A stretch of 10,653 nt of DNA from Paracoccaceae bacterium (GCA_013214715.1 JABSSB010000016.1:1-10653), one strand, 5' to 3'; shown: positions 1 to 7,133, counted from the stretch's first letter. Numbers and translations: made by a program. The notes: generated by a model not told the origin, from the letters alone.

Positions 1-520
1 AGATATCCGTGATCGCCATCCCGTGCTTTTGCGGCTGGCTGTCCGGCGCGCCAGTGATGCTCATCAGGCCCGACATGCCCTGAATGATGAAATCATACCC
101 CGCCCGATGCGCGTAAGGCCCGGTCTGCCCGAACCCGGTGATCGAGCAGTAGATCAGCTGCGGATTTATCTTGGCCAGGCTGTCATAATCCAGCCCGTAT
201 TTCGCCAGCCCACCGAGTTTGAAATTCTCAATCAGCACGTCGGCATCCGCCACCAGATCGCGGATGCGCTGCTGGCCTTCTGGCGTCTTGAAATCCACCA
301 CGATCGAGGCTTTGCCACGATTGGTCGAATGGAAATAGCTGGCCGAGACATCCTTGTCCCGCGTCACGAAAGGCGGGCCCCAGGCGCGGGTGTCATCGCC
401 TGCCGGGCTTTCCAGTTTGATGACCTCGGCCCCAAGGTCAGAAAGTGTCTGACCGGCCCAGGGGCCGGCCAGAATACGTGCCAATTCAATGACTTTCAGG
501 CCCTCTAGGGGCGCGGTCAT
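1..520 (-). CDS. CaiB/BaiF family (class III) CoA-transferase, N-terminal part
   Basis: The first 173 codons of a gene of usually about 380-400 codons are present; the rest lies beyond the left edge. The protein begins MTAPLEGLKVIELARILAGP, the hallmark opening of class III CoA-transferases, followed by LSDLGAEVIKLE, a WGPPF segment, a YFHSTNRGK stretch and ADVLIENFK, then ITGFGQTGPYA and RAGYDFIIQG. These enzymes move CoA between organic acids through an aspartyl-CoA thioester. The Asp in AITDI (residue 172, at about 5-7) sits where the family's catalytic Asp is expected. The substrate cannot be read from this part. The start ATG (518-520) overlaps the TGA of the upstream DsbA gene (517-519) as ATGA, so translation is probably coupled. 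Family assignment is firm; substrate is unknown. Confidence 0.9.
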   Translation of the reverse strand, partial: MTAPLEGLKVIELARILAGPWAGQTLSDLGAEVIKLESPAGDDTRAWGPPFVTRDKDVSASYFHSTNRGKASIVVDFKTPEGQQRIRDLVADADVLIENFKLGGLAKYGLDYDSLAKINPQLIYCSITGFGQTGPYAHRAGYDFIIQGMSGLMSITGAPDSQPQKHGMAITDI

Positions 521-1149
521 TCCAGTTCGGCCTCAATCAGAGCCTTGAAATCCGCATAGTTCTGGTTTGCAATCGGCTTGCCATTGAGCATGAAGCTCGG
601 CGTGGCGCGGATATTGTCGCGGGTGGCGTTTTCCTGATACCACGCGACCAAGGCCTGCGCGCCATCGGCATCGCTGAAACATGCGTCCAATTCGGCATCG
701 CTCAGACCCGCGACCTTGCCAACCTTACGCAGTTCCGTTGCGATCGCCAAAGGCGCCTCTTCGGCGGCCAGACCAGCCCCCGCGCGCGACCATGCGGCCT
801 GCTCCTGATACAGCAGATCGGTGATGCCAAAGAACCGCTCGGGCCCGCCGCAGCGCGCCACCAGCGACGCCCACAGGCCATAGCGGTCAAAATAGACCTC
901 GCGATAGACAAAGCGGACCTTGCCGGTGTCGATGAAATCGGCCTTCAACTGCTTAAACGTATCCTTGTGGAAGGTCGCGCAATGCGGGCAGGTGAAGGAG
1001 GCGTATTCGATCAGCTCAACAGGCGCATCTTCGGCCCCCATGACCATCTCGACAATCCCGTCCTCTTGCGAAAGAGCGCTCAGGGGGAAGGCGGCAAGGC
1101 CCAGCGCGCCCAGCGCGCCGGTCAGGGTGGAACGGCGGGTCAGCTTCAT
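517..1149 (-). CDS. DsbA-family thiol:disulfide oxidoreductase, exported
   Basis: This 210-residue protein is a periplasmic thioredoxin-fold enzyme expected to make or rearrange disulfide bonds in exported proteins. Residues 1-28 form a signal sequence with an Arg pair (TRRSTL), a hydrophobic core and a likely cut near ALS|QE; the Arg pair allows Tat export but Sec is possible. The active site is CPHC (Cys54, Cys57), the classic DsbA dipeptide, in the context YASFTCPHCATFH. The cis-proline loop is ATPSF (Pro184). Two further cysteines occur at 100 and 157. This single-domain type with a C-terminal FKALIEAEL helix is common in alphaproteobacteria. The start ATG overlaps the TAA of the DUF721 gene (TAATG), and its stop overlaps the CoA-transferase start, so the three genes are probably one transcript. 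The partner oxidase is not in the window. Confidence 0.9.
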   Translation of the reverse strand: MKLTRRSTLTGALGALGLAAFPLSALSQEDGIVEMVMGAEDAPVELIEYASFTCPHCATFHKDTFKQLKADFIDTGKVRFVYREVYFDRYGLWASLVARCGGPERFFGITDLLYQEQAAWSRAGAGLAAEEAPLAIATELRKVGKVAGLSDAELDACFSDADGAQALVAWYQENATRDNIRATPSFMLNGKPIANQNYADFKALIEAELE

Positions 1150-1655
1150 TATCTGTCTTTCTCTCGGTTGGTCTGTGTCAAAACATTGGTGGCCAGCCGC
1201 TCGATCGCGGCACGCAGGGCGGGGTCATCAGCCGCTTGCGCGGCGGCTCTGGCGGCCTGGGTCACCTGGGGTGATGGCGCTTTGGGCGCGGGGTCAAAAC
1301 CGGCCTGCTCGTCGGCGAAACCGCTGGCGGCGGTCTGGGTAAAGCGAAGGCGCGTGATCGCATTATAGCCATAGGTCGCGTTGACCTTTTGCCGGATGCG
1401 CTCGGACTGCATCTCAAGCATCGGGCCATGCGCGCCATTGATCAGCAGGGTCAGCGTCGCGCCAAAGCCGCCCTTGCCGTAAGAGACATCCACCGGGCGG
1501 GCTTGGTTGGCGATATCTTCGCCCACGATCTCGGCCCAATGGGTCAGCAGCCGCGACACGGCAAAACCGCGCCCCTCACCGACCTGCCGGATCTGCGAGC
1601 TCAGCAGGCTGGCGGTGCTTTTGAACCCGCGTGTGTATGAGCGTTTGCGGCTCAA
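1149..1655 (-). CDS. dciA: DUF721 / DciA-family replication protein
   Basis: The 168-residue product matches the DUF721 pattern. An N-terminal basic segment is followed by SLLSSQIRQVGEGRGFA, then LLTHWAEIVGEDIANQARP and a predicted beta-rich part (GATLTLLINGAHGPMLEM), then IRQKVNATYGYNAITRLRF. DciA proteins act with the replicative helicase DnaB in bacteria lacking DnaC/DnaI-type loaders; that role is family knowledge, not visible here. Residues from about 110 on are rich in Ala, Pro and Gln and look disordered, as in many alphaproteobacterial members. The chosen start is TTG at 1653-1655, preceded by GAGG about 6 bases upstream; no better ATG exists before the conserved region. It is divergent from mutY across 95 bp and overlaps dsbA downstream. 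The symbol is applied by family only. Confidence 0.8.
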   Translation of the reverse strand: MSRKRSYTRGFKSTASLLSSQIRQVGEGRGFAVSRLLTHWAEIVGEDIANQARPVDVSYGKGGFGATLTLLINGAHGPMLEMQSERIRQKVNATYGYNAITRLRFTQTAASGFADEQAGFDPAPKAPSPQVTQAARAAAQAADDPALRAAIERLATNVLTQTNREKDR

Positions 1656-1750
1656 CCCCGTCCTCGTGGTTTTCTCTCCTGTCCCGACTAGCTAAGACCA
1701 TTACGGCCCATGTGCCAGCGAAACCCGACAGATTGTGATGTAAAGAGCCC

Positions 1751-2815
1751 GTGAAGATGACGCCGGAGGACATCTCTGCCCCCTTGCTCGCGTGGTATGA
1801 CCGCCACGCCCGTGCGCTGCCCTGGCGCACCAGCCCCGCAGACCGCGCCGCCGGTGTGATGCCGGACCCCTATCGCGTCTGGCTGTCCGAGGTCATGTTG
1901 CAACAGACCACCGTGGCGGCGGTTAAGGACTATTTCCTGCGCTTCACGACGCTCTGGCCGACAGTGGGCGAGCTCGCTGCCGCCGAGGACGCGGCGGTGA
2001 TGGGGGAATGGGCCGGGCTGGGCTATTACGCGCGGGCGCGGAACCTGCTGAAATGCGCGCGGGTTGTGGCCGCCGAGCATGGCGGGCGCTTCCCCGACAC
2101 CGAAGAGAGGCTGCGCGCGCTGCCGGGCATTGGGCCTTACACGGCGGCGGCGATCGCCTCCATCGCCTTTGACCGGCCCGCGCCTGTGATGGATGGCAAT
2201 GTCGAACGCGTCATGGCGCGGTTGTTCGACCATCACACCCCATTGCCCGAGGCCAAACCAGCCCTCAAGGCGCTGGTCGATCAGGCCACGCCTGACCAGC
2301 GGCCCGGCGATTACGCCCAAGCCGTGATGGATCTGGGTGCCACGATCTGCACACCGCGCAACCCGGCTTGCGGCATTTGCCCTTTGCGCGATCCTTGCCG
2401 CGCCCGCGCCGAAGGAACAGCGCCCGACCTGCCGCGCAAAACCCCCAAAAAGCCCAAGCCCACACGGCGCGGGGTGGCCTATGTCGCGCAGCGCGAAGAT
2501 GGCGCATGGCTGCTGGAAACCCGCCCCGACAAGGGCCTGCTGGGCGGGATGCTGGGCTGGCCGGGCTCGGACTGGGCCGAAATCGCGCCCGCCGGCGAAC
2601 CGCCCTGTGAAGGTGACTGGACCGATCTGCAGGCCGAGGCGCGTCATACCTTCACGCATTTTCACCTGATCCTAGGAATCCGTGTGGCCCCTGTGCCCAT
2701 GACCTGCGCGCCGGATCGCGGGCAATTCGTGCCGCAATCCAGCTTCCGCCCGTCTGACCTGCCCACAGTCATGCGCAAGGTCTTCGATCTGGCGGCGGGG
2801 GCGCAGGCGGGCTAG
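1751..2815 (+). CDS. mutY: A/G-specific adenine DNA glycosylase MutY
   Basis: The 354-residue protein removes adenine mispaired with 8-oxoguanine or guanine, preventing G:C to T:A mutations. It shows the full MutY order: SEVMLQQTTV with catalytic Glu47, a helix-hairpin-helix LPGIGPYTAAAI (124-135), catalytic Asp148 in VMDGNVERV, and a [4Fe-4S] loop with Cys200, Cys207, Cys210 and Cys216 (C-x6-C-x2-C-x5-C, as in E. coli). A NUDIX-like C-terminal domain begins near 235. Its 8-oxoG-sensing loop reads FTH (301-303) where most bacterial enzymes have FSH, a conservative change. The start is GTG at 1751; an ATG two codons later (1757) is better spaced from the AAAGAG at 1742-1747 and may be the real one. 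It is divergent from dciA, and the GNAT gene follows after 9 bp. Confidence 0.96.
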   Translation: MKMTPEDISAPLLAWYDRHARALPWRTSPADRAAGVMPDPYRVWLSEVMLQQTTVAAVKDYFLRFTTLWPTVGELAAAEDAAVMGEWAGLGYYARARNLLKCARVVAAEHGGRFPDTEERLRALPGIGPYTAAAIASIAFDRPAPVMDGNVERVMARLFDHHTPLPEAKPALKALVDQATPDQRPGDYAQAVMDLGATICTPRNPACGICPLRDPCRARAEGTAPDLPRKTPKKPKPTRRGVAYVAQREDGAWLLETRPDKGLLGGMLGWPGSDWAEIAPAGEPPCEGDWTDLQAEARHTFTHFHLILGIRVAPVPMTCAPDRGQFVPQSSFRPSDLPTVMRKVFDLAAGAQAG

Positions 2816-2824
2816 GGTTTGCGG

Positions 2825-3279
2825 ATGACAACGCGCTCTATCCGACAGACAGATCCGGATGATCCCGCGACCGTCGCGCATCTTTTGCATACCTTTGCCG
2901 ATGAGCTGTCGGGTGACCAAGCCCCGCCACTCAGCGATATGGTGCAGATCGCGCAACGATGCTCTGCGATGACAGCGTGACCGCCTGTCTCGCCCGCGAT
3001 GCGGACCGCGTGGTGGGCGTCATGGTCCTGAACGACTGCTCCGCCATCTGTGCCGGAGGCCGGTTCGGCGAGATCACCGAGCTCTATATCACCTCGGAGA
3101 GCCGCTCTCACGGCGTGGCGGCGCGCTTGTTGGAATGTGCCATGCGCGACGCCAAGGCACGCGGCTGGCATCGGCTGGAGGTCGGCGCCCCGGAGCAACC
3201 CGCCTGGGCGCGCACGCTGCAATTCTACCTGCGCAACGGGTTCAAAGAGGTCGGCCCCCGCCTGCGCCGCCGCCTGTAG
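2825..3279 (+). pseudogene. GNAT-family N-acetyltransferase, split by a frameshift
   Basis: Two frames together make one normal GNAT protein of about 151 residues. The first frame, from ATG 2825, gives MTTRSIRQTDPDDPATVAHL through SDMVQIAQR and then stops at TGA 2978-2980. The second frame, open from an ATG at 2959, gives DDSVTACLARDADRVVGVMV, then ELYITSESRSHGVAARLLECA (the acetyl-CoA loop, R-S-H-G-V-A) and WARTLQFYLRNGFKEVG, the usual C-terminal GNAT end. The second part lies in the frame expected after loss of one base (or gain of two) somewhere between about 2945 and 2975. Read from 2959 alone, the 106-residue product would lack the first helices and strand and probably not fold normally. 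The substrate is unknown. A sequencing error would explain the break equally well. It follows mutY by 9 bp on the same strand. Confidence 0.78.
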
Positions 3280-3294
3280 CGCAGGGGTGTGACC

Positions 3295-3324
3295 TTGCGA
3301 CAGTCTAGGCAAAACCCTTATGAC
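3295..3324 (+). promoter_or_regulatory. Possible sigma-70-type promoter for the alkane monooxygenase gene
   Basis: TTGCGA (3295-3300) and TATGAC (3319-3324) are separated by 18 bp, each matching 4 of 6 bases of the -35 and -10 consensus. They lie in the 77-bp gap between the GNAT remnant and the alkB-type gene, about 30 bp before its start. The resemblance is modest and chance is possible. Confidence 0.3.
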
Positions 3325-3356
3325 GCGGCATAGTTTCCCCAAACCGGGAGGCATCC

Positions 3357-4448
3357 ATGCGACAGGACCAGATCGCCGATGTGAAAACCGCGCTGCCTTA
3401 TGCGCTATCCTATTTGCTGGTGCCGATGATGATCTGGCTGGCCGCTCTGGGCGGGCATGCGGGCTGGATCATGGCGCTGATGACATGGGGACTGTTTTCC
3501 CTGCTGGATCGCTTCACCGGTCTAGATCTGGACAATCCCGACCCGATGACGCCCGAGCCTGTGCTGCGCTGGTATCGCCGCATCGTATTGGGCTGGGTGC
3601 CGCTGCAATTTGCGCTGCTGGTCGGGCTTTTGGCGTTTGTCGCGCCGTCGGACGGCTATGCGCTGGGCGAGAAGCTTGGCATTTTCTTTGGCATGGGGGT
3701 GCTGTCCGGCACGATCGGCATCACCTATGCGCATGAGCTGATGCATCAGAAATCCCGGCTGGAGCGGCGCGCGGGCGATGCGCTGATGGCAATGGTGCTT
3801 TACGGCCATTTCCGATCCGAACATTTGCTGGTGCATCACCGCCATGTCGCCACGCCCAAGGATCCGGTCACCGCGCGGTCGGGCGAAAGCTTCTGGGCCT
3901 TCTTCCCGCGCGTGTTGTGGCAATGTCTGGTCTCGTCCTGGCGGGCCGAAGCGGACAAGCTGGCGCGCAAGGGCCGTCGCTGGTGGGATTTTGCCAATCC
4001 GTTCTGGACCTATGCGGCGGTGCAGGGCGCGCTGCTTGGGCTGGCCTTTGCCCTCGCAGGGTGGCTGGGCGTCGCGCTGTTTGCCTTTCAGGCCTTTGTG
4101 GCGATCTGGCAGTTGGAACTGGTCAATTACATCGAACATTACGGGCTCAGCCGACAGCGCCTGTCCAATGGCAAATATGAACCCGTCCGCCCGCATCACA
4201 GCTGGAATGCTGCGCATAAAGCCTCGAACTGGCTACTGATCAATCTGCAACGCCATTCCGACCACCATGCCAAGCCCGACCGCCGTTTCCCGGTGCTGCA
4301 AACCCACCCAGAAGACGCCGCGCCGCAATTGCCACATGGCTATCCGATCATGACGCTGGCCGCGTTGGTGCCGCCGATCTGGCGGCGGATCATGGACCCG
4401 CGCGTGGCCCGCTGGCGTGAGAGGTTTTATCCCATCGCGGCGGAGTGA
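3357..4448 (+). CDS. alkB: Alkane 1-monooxygenase, AlkB-type membrane non-haem di-iron enzyme
   Basis: This 363-residue integral membrane protein should hydroxylate terminal carbons of alkanes or related alkyl chains, taking electrons from a rubredoxin or ferredoxin. All AlkB histidine boxes are present: HELMH (126-130), EHLLVHH (155-161) and LQRHSDHH (297-304), plus the HYG signature in NYIEHYGL (258-264) and PHHSWNA (279-285). Hydrophobic segments near 13-30, 35-50, 78-96, 107-124, 218-255 and 330-342 fit the usual six-helix plan. The start ATG has GGGAGG at 3346-3351, 5 bases upstream. No rubredoxin, rubredoxin reductase or AlkS-like regulator is adjacent, so electron partners must be elsewhere. 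Length is a little short of the roughly 400-residue Pseudomonas AlkB. Substrate range cannot be read; a role on other lipids is possible. Its end overlaps the converging cyclase remnant by 22 bp. Confidence 0.92.
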   Translation: MRQDQIADVKTALPYALSYLLVPMMIWLAALGGHAGWIMALMTWGLFSLLDRFTGLDLDNPDPMTPEPVLRWYRRIVLGWVPLQFALLVGLLAFVAPSDGYALGEKLGIFFGMGVLSGTIGITYAHELMHQKSRLERRAGDALMAMVLYGHFRSEHLLVHHRHVATPKDPVTARSGESFWAFFPRVLWQCLVSSWRAEADKLARKGRRWWDFANPFWTYAAVQGALLGLAFALAGWLGVALFAFQAFVAIWQLELVNYIEHYGLSRQRLSNGKYEPVRPHHSWNAAHKASNWLLINLQRHSDHHAKPDRRFPVLQTHPEDAAPQLPHGYPIMTLAALVPPIWRRIMDPRVARWRERFYPIAAE

Positions 4449-5277
4449 CAGCTCTGATTAAAGACTGGATTTCGTCGAGGGGACAAAATCCCGGCGTCCG
4501 CCCCGCCCGATTGGGCCGGCGCCGGGATGTCTGCGGTCAATCTATAGCGCATCACCCGCACCGGCATCGGCGTCGCGACACCCTTCAAATGCAAGGCGGG
4601 CGCGGCGTCCCAACGGTCCAGCATTTTGCCATGGCCTTCTGCCAAGACCCGCGCGGCCAACGCTTCGCGGATCACCGCCTGCGTGCCCAGATCACGGGTC
4701 GCGCCTTCCAGCCGCGCGGCTTCGTTCACGGTGTTGCCGATGATGGCAAACTCCAACCGGTTGCGCCCCATATCGCCCAGAACCACCGGCCCGTAATGCA
4801 GGCCAAAAAAATCGGCCTCCAACGGCTCCATGCCCGCCATGCGGCGATCTTCATTGAACAATTCCACGCGCGTGTGACGTCATCCTCGTTGGGCGAGGGC
4901 GTGCCGAAGGTCGCCGTCAGCCCGTCGCCCAAAAACTTGTCCAACGTGCCCGCCTGCCGGAACACCGCATCCACTATCTGGCCCATGAAATCGCGCAGGG
5001 TGCCGATCACTTCGGCCGGGTCACCGGCATTGGCAAAGGTCGTAAAGTCACGAATGTCCACGAACAACACCGCCACTTCATGCTCGCGGATCTATTTCAA
5101 CGGCTCGTCATTCCGGCTGAGTTCATCCACTACGGTCGGCGCGAAATAGCGTGAGAGGTTTTCCCGCTTCCGGTCCAGCGCGGCCATCGTGTATCGGTTT
5201 TGCGCCAGATCGTCTTCGGACATACGCTCAGGCAGGTCACGGCCACAACGAACAGGCACGTTGGGGCTGTCGGTCAT
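4427..5277 (-). pseudogene. Class III adenylate/guanylate cyclase, broken by an in-frame stop and a frameshift
   Basis: Three pieces make up a degraded cyclase. Piece one (5277-5095) starts MTDSPNVPVR, contains KRENLSRYFAPTVVDELSRN, as found just before cyclase domains, and ends at TAG 5092-5094. Piece two continues in the same frame with VAVLFVDIRDFTTFA (metal-binding Asp residues) and LDKFLGDGLTATFGTPSPNE (Lys and second metal Asp). Near 4867 the frame must change to read FNEDRRMAG, GLHYGPVVLGDMG and FAIIGNTVNEAARLE (transition-state Asn and Arg). By family spacing, roughly 8-10 codons also appear to be missing at that junction, so it looks like a deletion and not a single-base slip. Catalytic residues survive, so the decay is recent or partly sequencing error. 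The last 40 or so residues (to TAA 4427) are not family-like and run into the alkB end. Intact, it would make cAMP or cGMP. Confidence 0.82.
4484..4528 (-). terminator. Possible intrinsic terminator in the tail of the cyclase remnant
   Basis: ATCCCGGCG (4488-4496) and CGCCGGGAT (4520-4528) are perfect 9-bp arms, with a nested GCCC/GGGC stem in the 23-base interval. Read on the minus strand the hairpin is followed by TTTTG. It falls after the last conserved cyclase residues (VRVMRYR), suggesting the original gene ended near here. On the plus strand no T-run follows, so it would serve alkB poorly. Confidence 0.45.
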
Positions 5278-5364
5278 GATGCTGTGCCTTTTGCTCCCTT
5301 AAAACGATCGCGCCATGCCCTGGACTCTCCAAAAAACCGTATCAGACACTCATAACGCTTTTCA

Positions 5365-5379
5365 TTAACCATTCATTTA
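5365..5379 (+). promoter_or_regulatory. CtrA-like binding site
   Basis: The sequence TTAACCAT (5365-5372) equals the extended CtrA half-site known from alphaproteobacteria. With the following bases it forms TTAA-N7-TTTA, one mismatch from the full TTAA-N7-TTAA site. It sits in the 184-bp AT-rich gap between the divergent cyclase remnant and the nuclease gene, 83 bp before the latter's start. A GANTC site (GACTC, 5323-5327) lies in the same gap. Only the motif is evidence. Confidence 0.35.
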
Positions 5380-5461
5380 CTTCGTCGACCTACGTTGTCC
5401 AAAAGGTTGTTATGGTCTGGGGTCGTCACATGGCATTTGGAAACATGGCGGAGTTTCGCGG

Positions 5462-5983
5462 ATGCAATTCCTTCAGCTGCACCAGCAAATATTGGCGCGA
5501 CATTTGAAATCATGTCTTGAGTCGATGTTCCATCGGCACGTCATCACGGGCCGCGCAAGTGTTTTAGATGGCGATTGCCTGTATGTCGGGCAAACGAAAA
5601 TACGCCTGTTTGGGGTCGATGCGCCTGAACTGAACCACCCATATGGCGTCAAAGCAAAATGGGCGCTTGTGAATTTGTGCACCGGTAATCTGATCTGTGC
5701 CGAGGCGATCGCAACCGATTGGTATGGCCGCAGAGTCGCGCGTTGCACTCTGCCCGATGGGCGGGATCTGTCGGCGGAAATGGTGAAACAGGGGCTCGCG
5801 CTGGATTGGCCCAAGTATTCCAGTGGGCGATATGCGCATCTCGAACCCCATGGTGCAAGGCGCATGCTTTGGCTGGCGGATGCGCGGCAACAGGGGCAGA
5901 TCCAGCTTTGGCGCGATTTCGACGTGGCTTCAATGCCAGACGCGGCAAAAAACCTCGCCCTTGAAGGGGGCGAGGCAAGGTGA
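5462..5983 (+). CDS. Thermonuclease-like (SNase-fold) protein
   Basis: The 173-residue protein has one staphylococcal-nuclease-like OB-fold domain from about 27 to 115. Visible motifs are VLDGDCLYV (Asp36, Asp38, calcium-binding positions), KIRLFGVDAPE (Arg48, Asp53, Glu56) and DWYGRRVARC (Arg90), matching the Arg/Glu/Arg active site of S. aureus nuclease. It should cut DNA or RNA if active. No signal peptide is seen; the first 25 residues are amphipathic, so the location is unclear. GGAG at 5450-5453 lies 8 bases before the ATG; ATG at 5525 is an alternative start. The last codons (KNLALEGGEAR) coincide with the terminator hairpin of the converging ccrM gene, so the tail sequence is constrained by that structure. 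The first 250 bases are visibly less GC-rich than neighbouring genes, which may point to acquisition. Confidence 0.85.
   Translation: MQFLQLHQQILARHLKSCLESMFHRHVITGRASVLDGDCLYVGQTKIRLFGVDAPELNHPYGVKAKWALVNLCTGNLICAEAIATDWYGRRVARCTLPDGRDLSAEMVKQGLALDWPKYSSGRYAHLEPHGARRMLWLADARQQGQIQLWRDFDVASMPDAAKNLALEGGEAR
5947..5975 (-). terminator. Intrinsic terminator of ccrM
   Basis: CCTCGCCC (5953-5960) and GGGCGAGG (5968-5975) form a perfect 8-bp GC-rich stem with a 7-base loop. On the minus strand the stem is followed by six T residues (5952-5947), a textbook Rho-independent terminator. It lies about 50 bp after the ccrM stop codon, inside the 3' end of the convergent nuclease gene. Confidence 0.85.
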
Positions 5984-6026
5984 CGGCCGCGCTGCCGCAC
6001 GGACCGCCTTGGTTCAACTGATATGA

Positions 6027-7133
6027 TTATTGCATTTCGGCGCGGATCTGCTGACGCAGCGCGTCGATCGGGACGGATTTACCGTCGCGGGTGAAATGCC
6101 AATAGGTCCAGCCGTTGCAGGACGGCGCCCCTTCCAGCTGCGCCCCGACCTGGTGGATTGAGCCGGAAATCCGGTCTTTGACCAGCGTCCCATCAGCCCG
6201 CACCTTGGCCTTGTGGCGTTTGTTCTGCGAATGCAGTTGTTCGCCGGGACGCAGCATCCCGCGTTCGACCAACTGTCCAAACGGCACGCGCGGTTCGGCC
6301 CGTTTGGAGGTCGAGACGGTCAGCGCCTCATTGTCCAGCTTGCGGACCTTGGCAATCCGCGCTTCGGCCAGGTCGCGATACTCGGCCTCACGCTCGATGC
6401 CCACGTAATGACGGCCCAGCATCTTGGCCACGGCACCCGTCGTGCCGGTGCCAAAGAACGGGTCCAGCACCACATCGCCCGGATTGGTCGAGCCGATGAG
6501 TACGCGATGCAGCAGCGCTTCCGGCTTTTGTGTCGGATGCGCCTTATCGCCCTTGGCGTCTTTCAGCCGTTCATGCCCGGTGCACAGCGGCAGCACCCAG
6601 TCCGACCGCATTTGCGTGCCTTCATTCAGCGCCTTGAGCGCCTCATAATTGAAGGTGTATTTCGATTTCTCGGTCTTGCCGGCCCAGATCATCGTCTCAT
6701 GCGCATTGGTCAGCCGCTTGCCGCGAAAATTCGGCATTGGGTTGGATTTGCGCCAGACCACATCGTTCAAAATCCAGAACCCAGTGTTCTGCACCGCCGC
6801 CCCGACGCGGAAGATGTTGTGATAGCTGCCAATTACCCAGATCGCACCATGCGGCTTCAACACCCGCCGCGCGGCTTTCAGCCAGGCATGGGTGAATTCA
6901 TCATAGGCGCGGAAACTGTCGAACTGATCCCAATGATCATCGACTGCATCGACTTTGGAATTGTCGGGGCGATGCAATTCGCCTTTCAACTGGAGGTTAT
7001 AGGGCGGATCGGCAAAGACCAGATCCACGGACTCGGCCGGGAGACTGTTCATCACATCGATGCAGTCACCGCCAAGCACAATATCCCGTTTGAGCGCAGG
7101 CGCGCTCCGAGCGTTGCTCATCATACGATTCAT
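6027..7133 (-). CDS. ccrM: Cell-cycle-regulated DNA adenine methyltransferase CcrM (GANTC-specific)
   Basis: CcrM methylates adenine in GANTC after the replication fork passes and so times transcription of cell-cycle genes in alphaproteobacteria. From the chosen start the product has 368 residues, close to Caulobacter CcrM (358). The beta-class order is clear: catalytic DPPY (42-45) in DLVFADPPYNLQL, SNPMPNFRGKR and NAHETMIWA in the middle, HPTQKPEALL, then the SAM-binding VVLDPFFGTGTTG (221-233). The C-terminal 80 residues, ending around SIHQVGAQLEGAPSCNGWTY, are the extra DNA-recognition domain typical of CcrM and absent from short GANTC enzymes such as HinfI. The start ATG (7131-7133) has GAGG 9 bases upstream; a TTG five codons earlier is less likely, and other ATGs follow at codons 4 and 5. 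rnhB lies upstream on the same strand, 104 bp away. Confidence 0.97.
   Translation of the reverse strand: MNRMMSNARSAPALKRDIVLGGDCIDVMNSLPAESVDLVFADPPYNLQLKGELHRPDNSKVDAVDDHWDQFDSFRAYDEFTHAWLKAARRVLKPHGAIWVIGSYHNIFRVGAAVQNTGFWILNDVVWRKSNPMPNFRGKRLTNAHETMIWAGKTEKSKYTFNYEALKALNEGTQMRSDWVLPLCTGHERLKDAKGDKAHPTQKPEALLHRVLIGSTNPGDVVLDPFFGTGTTGAVAKMLGRHYVGIEREAEYRDLAEARIAKVRKLDNEALTVSTSKRAEPRVPFGQLVERGMLRPGEQLHSQNKRHKAKVRADGTLVKDRISGSIHQVGAQLEGAPSCNGWTYWHFTRDGKSVPIDALRQQIRAEMQ

Noticed and set aside
23..508. Plus-strand open frame of 161 codons at the left edge
   Set aside because: It lies opposite the CaiB/BaiF CoA-transferase, whose motifs are clear on the minus strand.
1688..2665. Long open frame on the minus strand opposite mutY (325 codons)
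   Set aside because: The product is Arg/Gly/His-rich without family motifs and lies wholly antisense to a clear mutY; long antisense frames are expected at this GC content.
2941..2980. Programmed frameshifting in the GNAT gene
   Set aside because: No slippery heptamer or downstream structure was seen; a plain indel or sequencing error is simpler.
3522..4217. Minus-strand open frame opposite alkB (231 codons)
   Set aside because: Composition rich in Arg, Gln and His and complete overlap with the alkB histidine boxes mark it as a shadow.
4488..4528. Terminator for alkB on the plus strand
   Set aside because: The hairpin is not followed by T residues on that strand; the T-run is on the minus side only.
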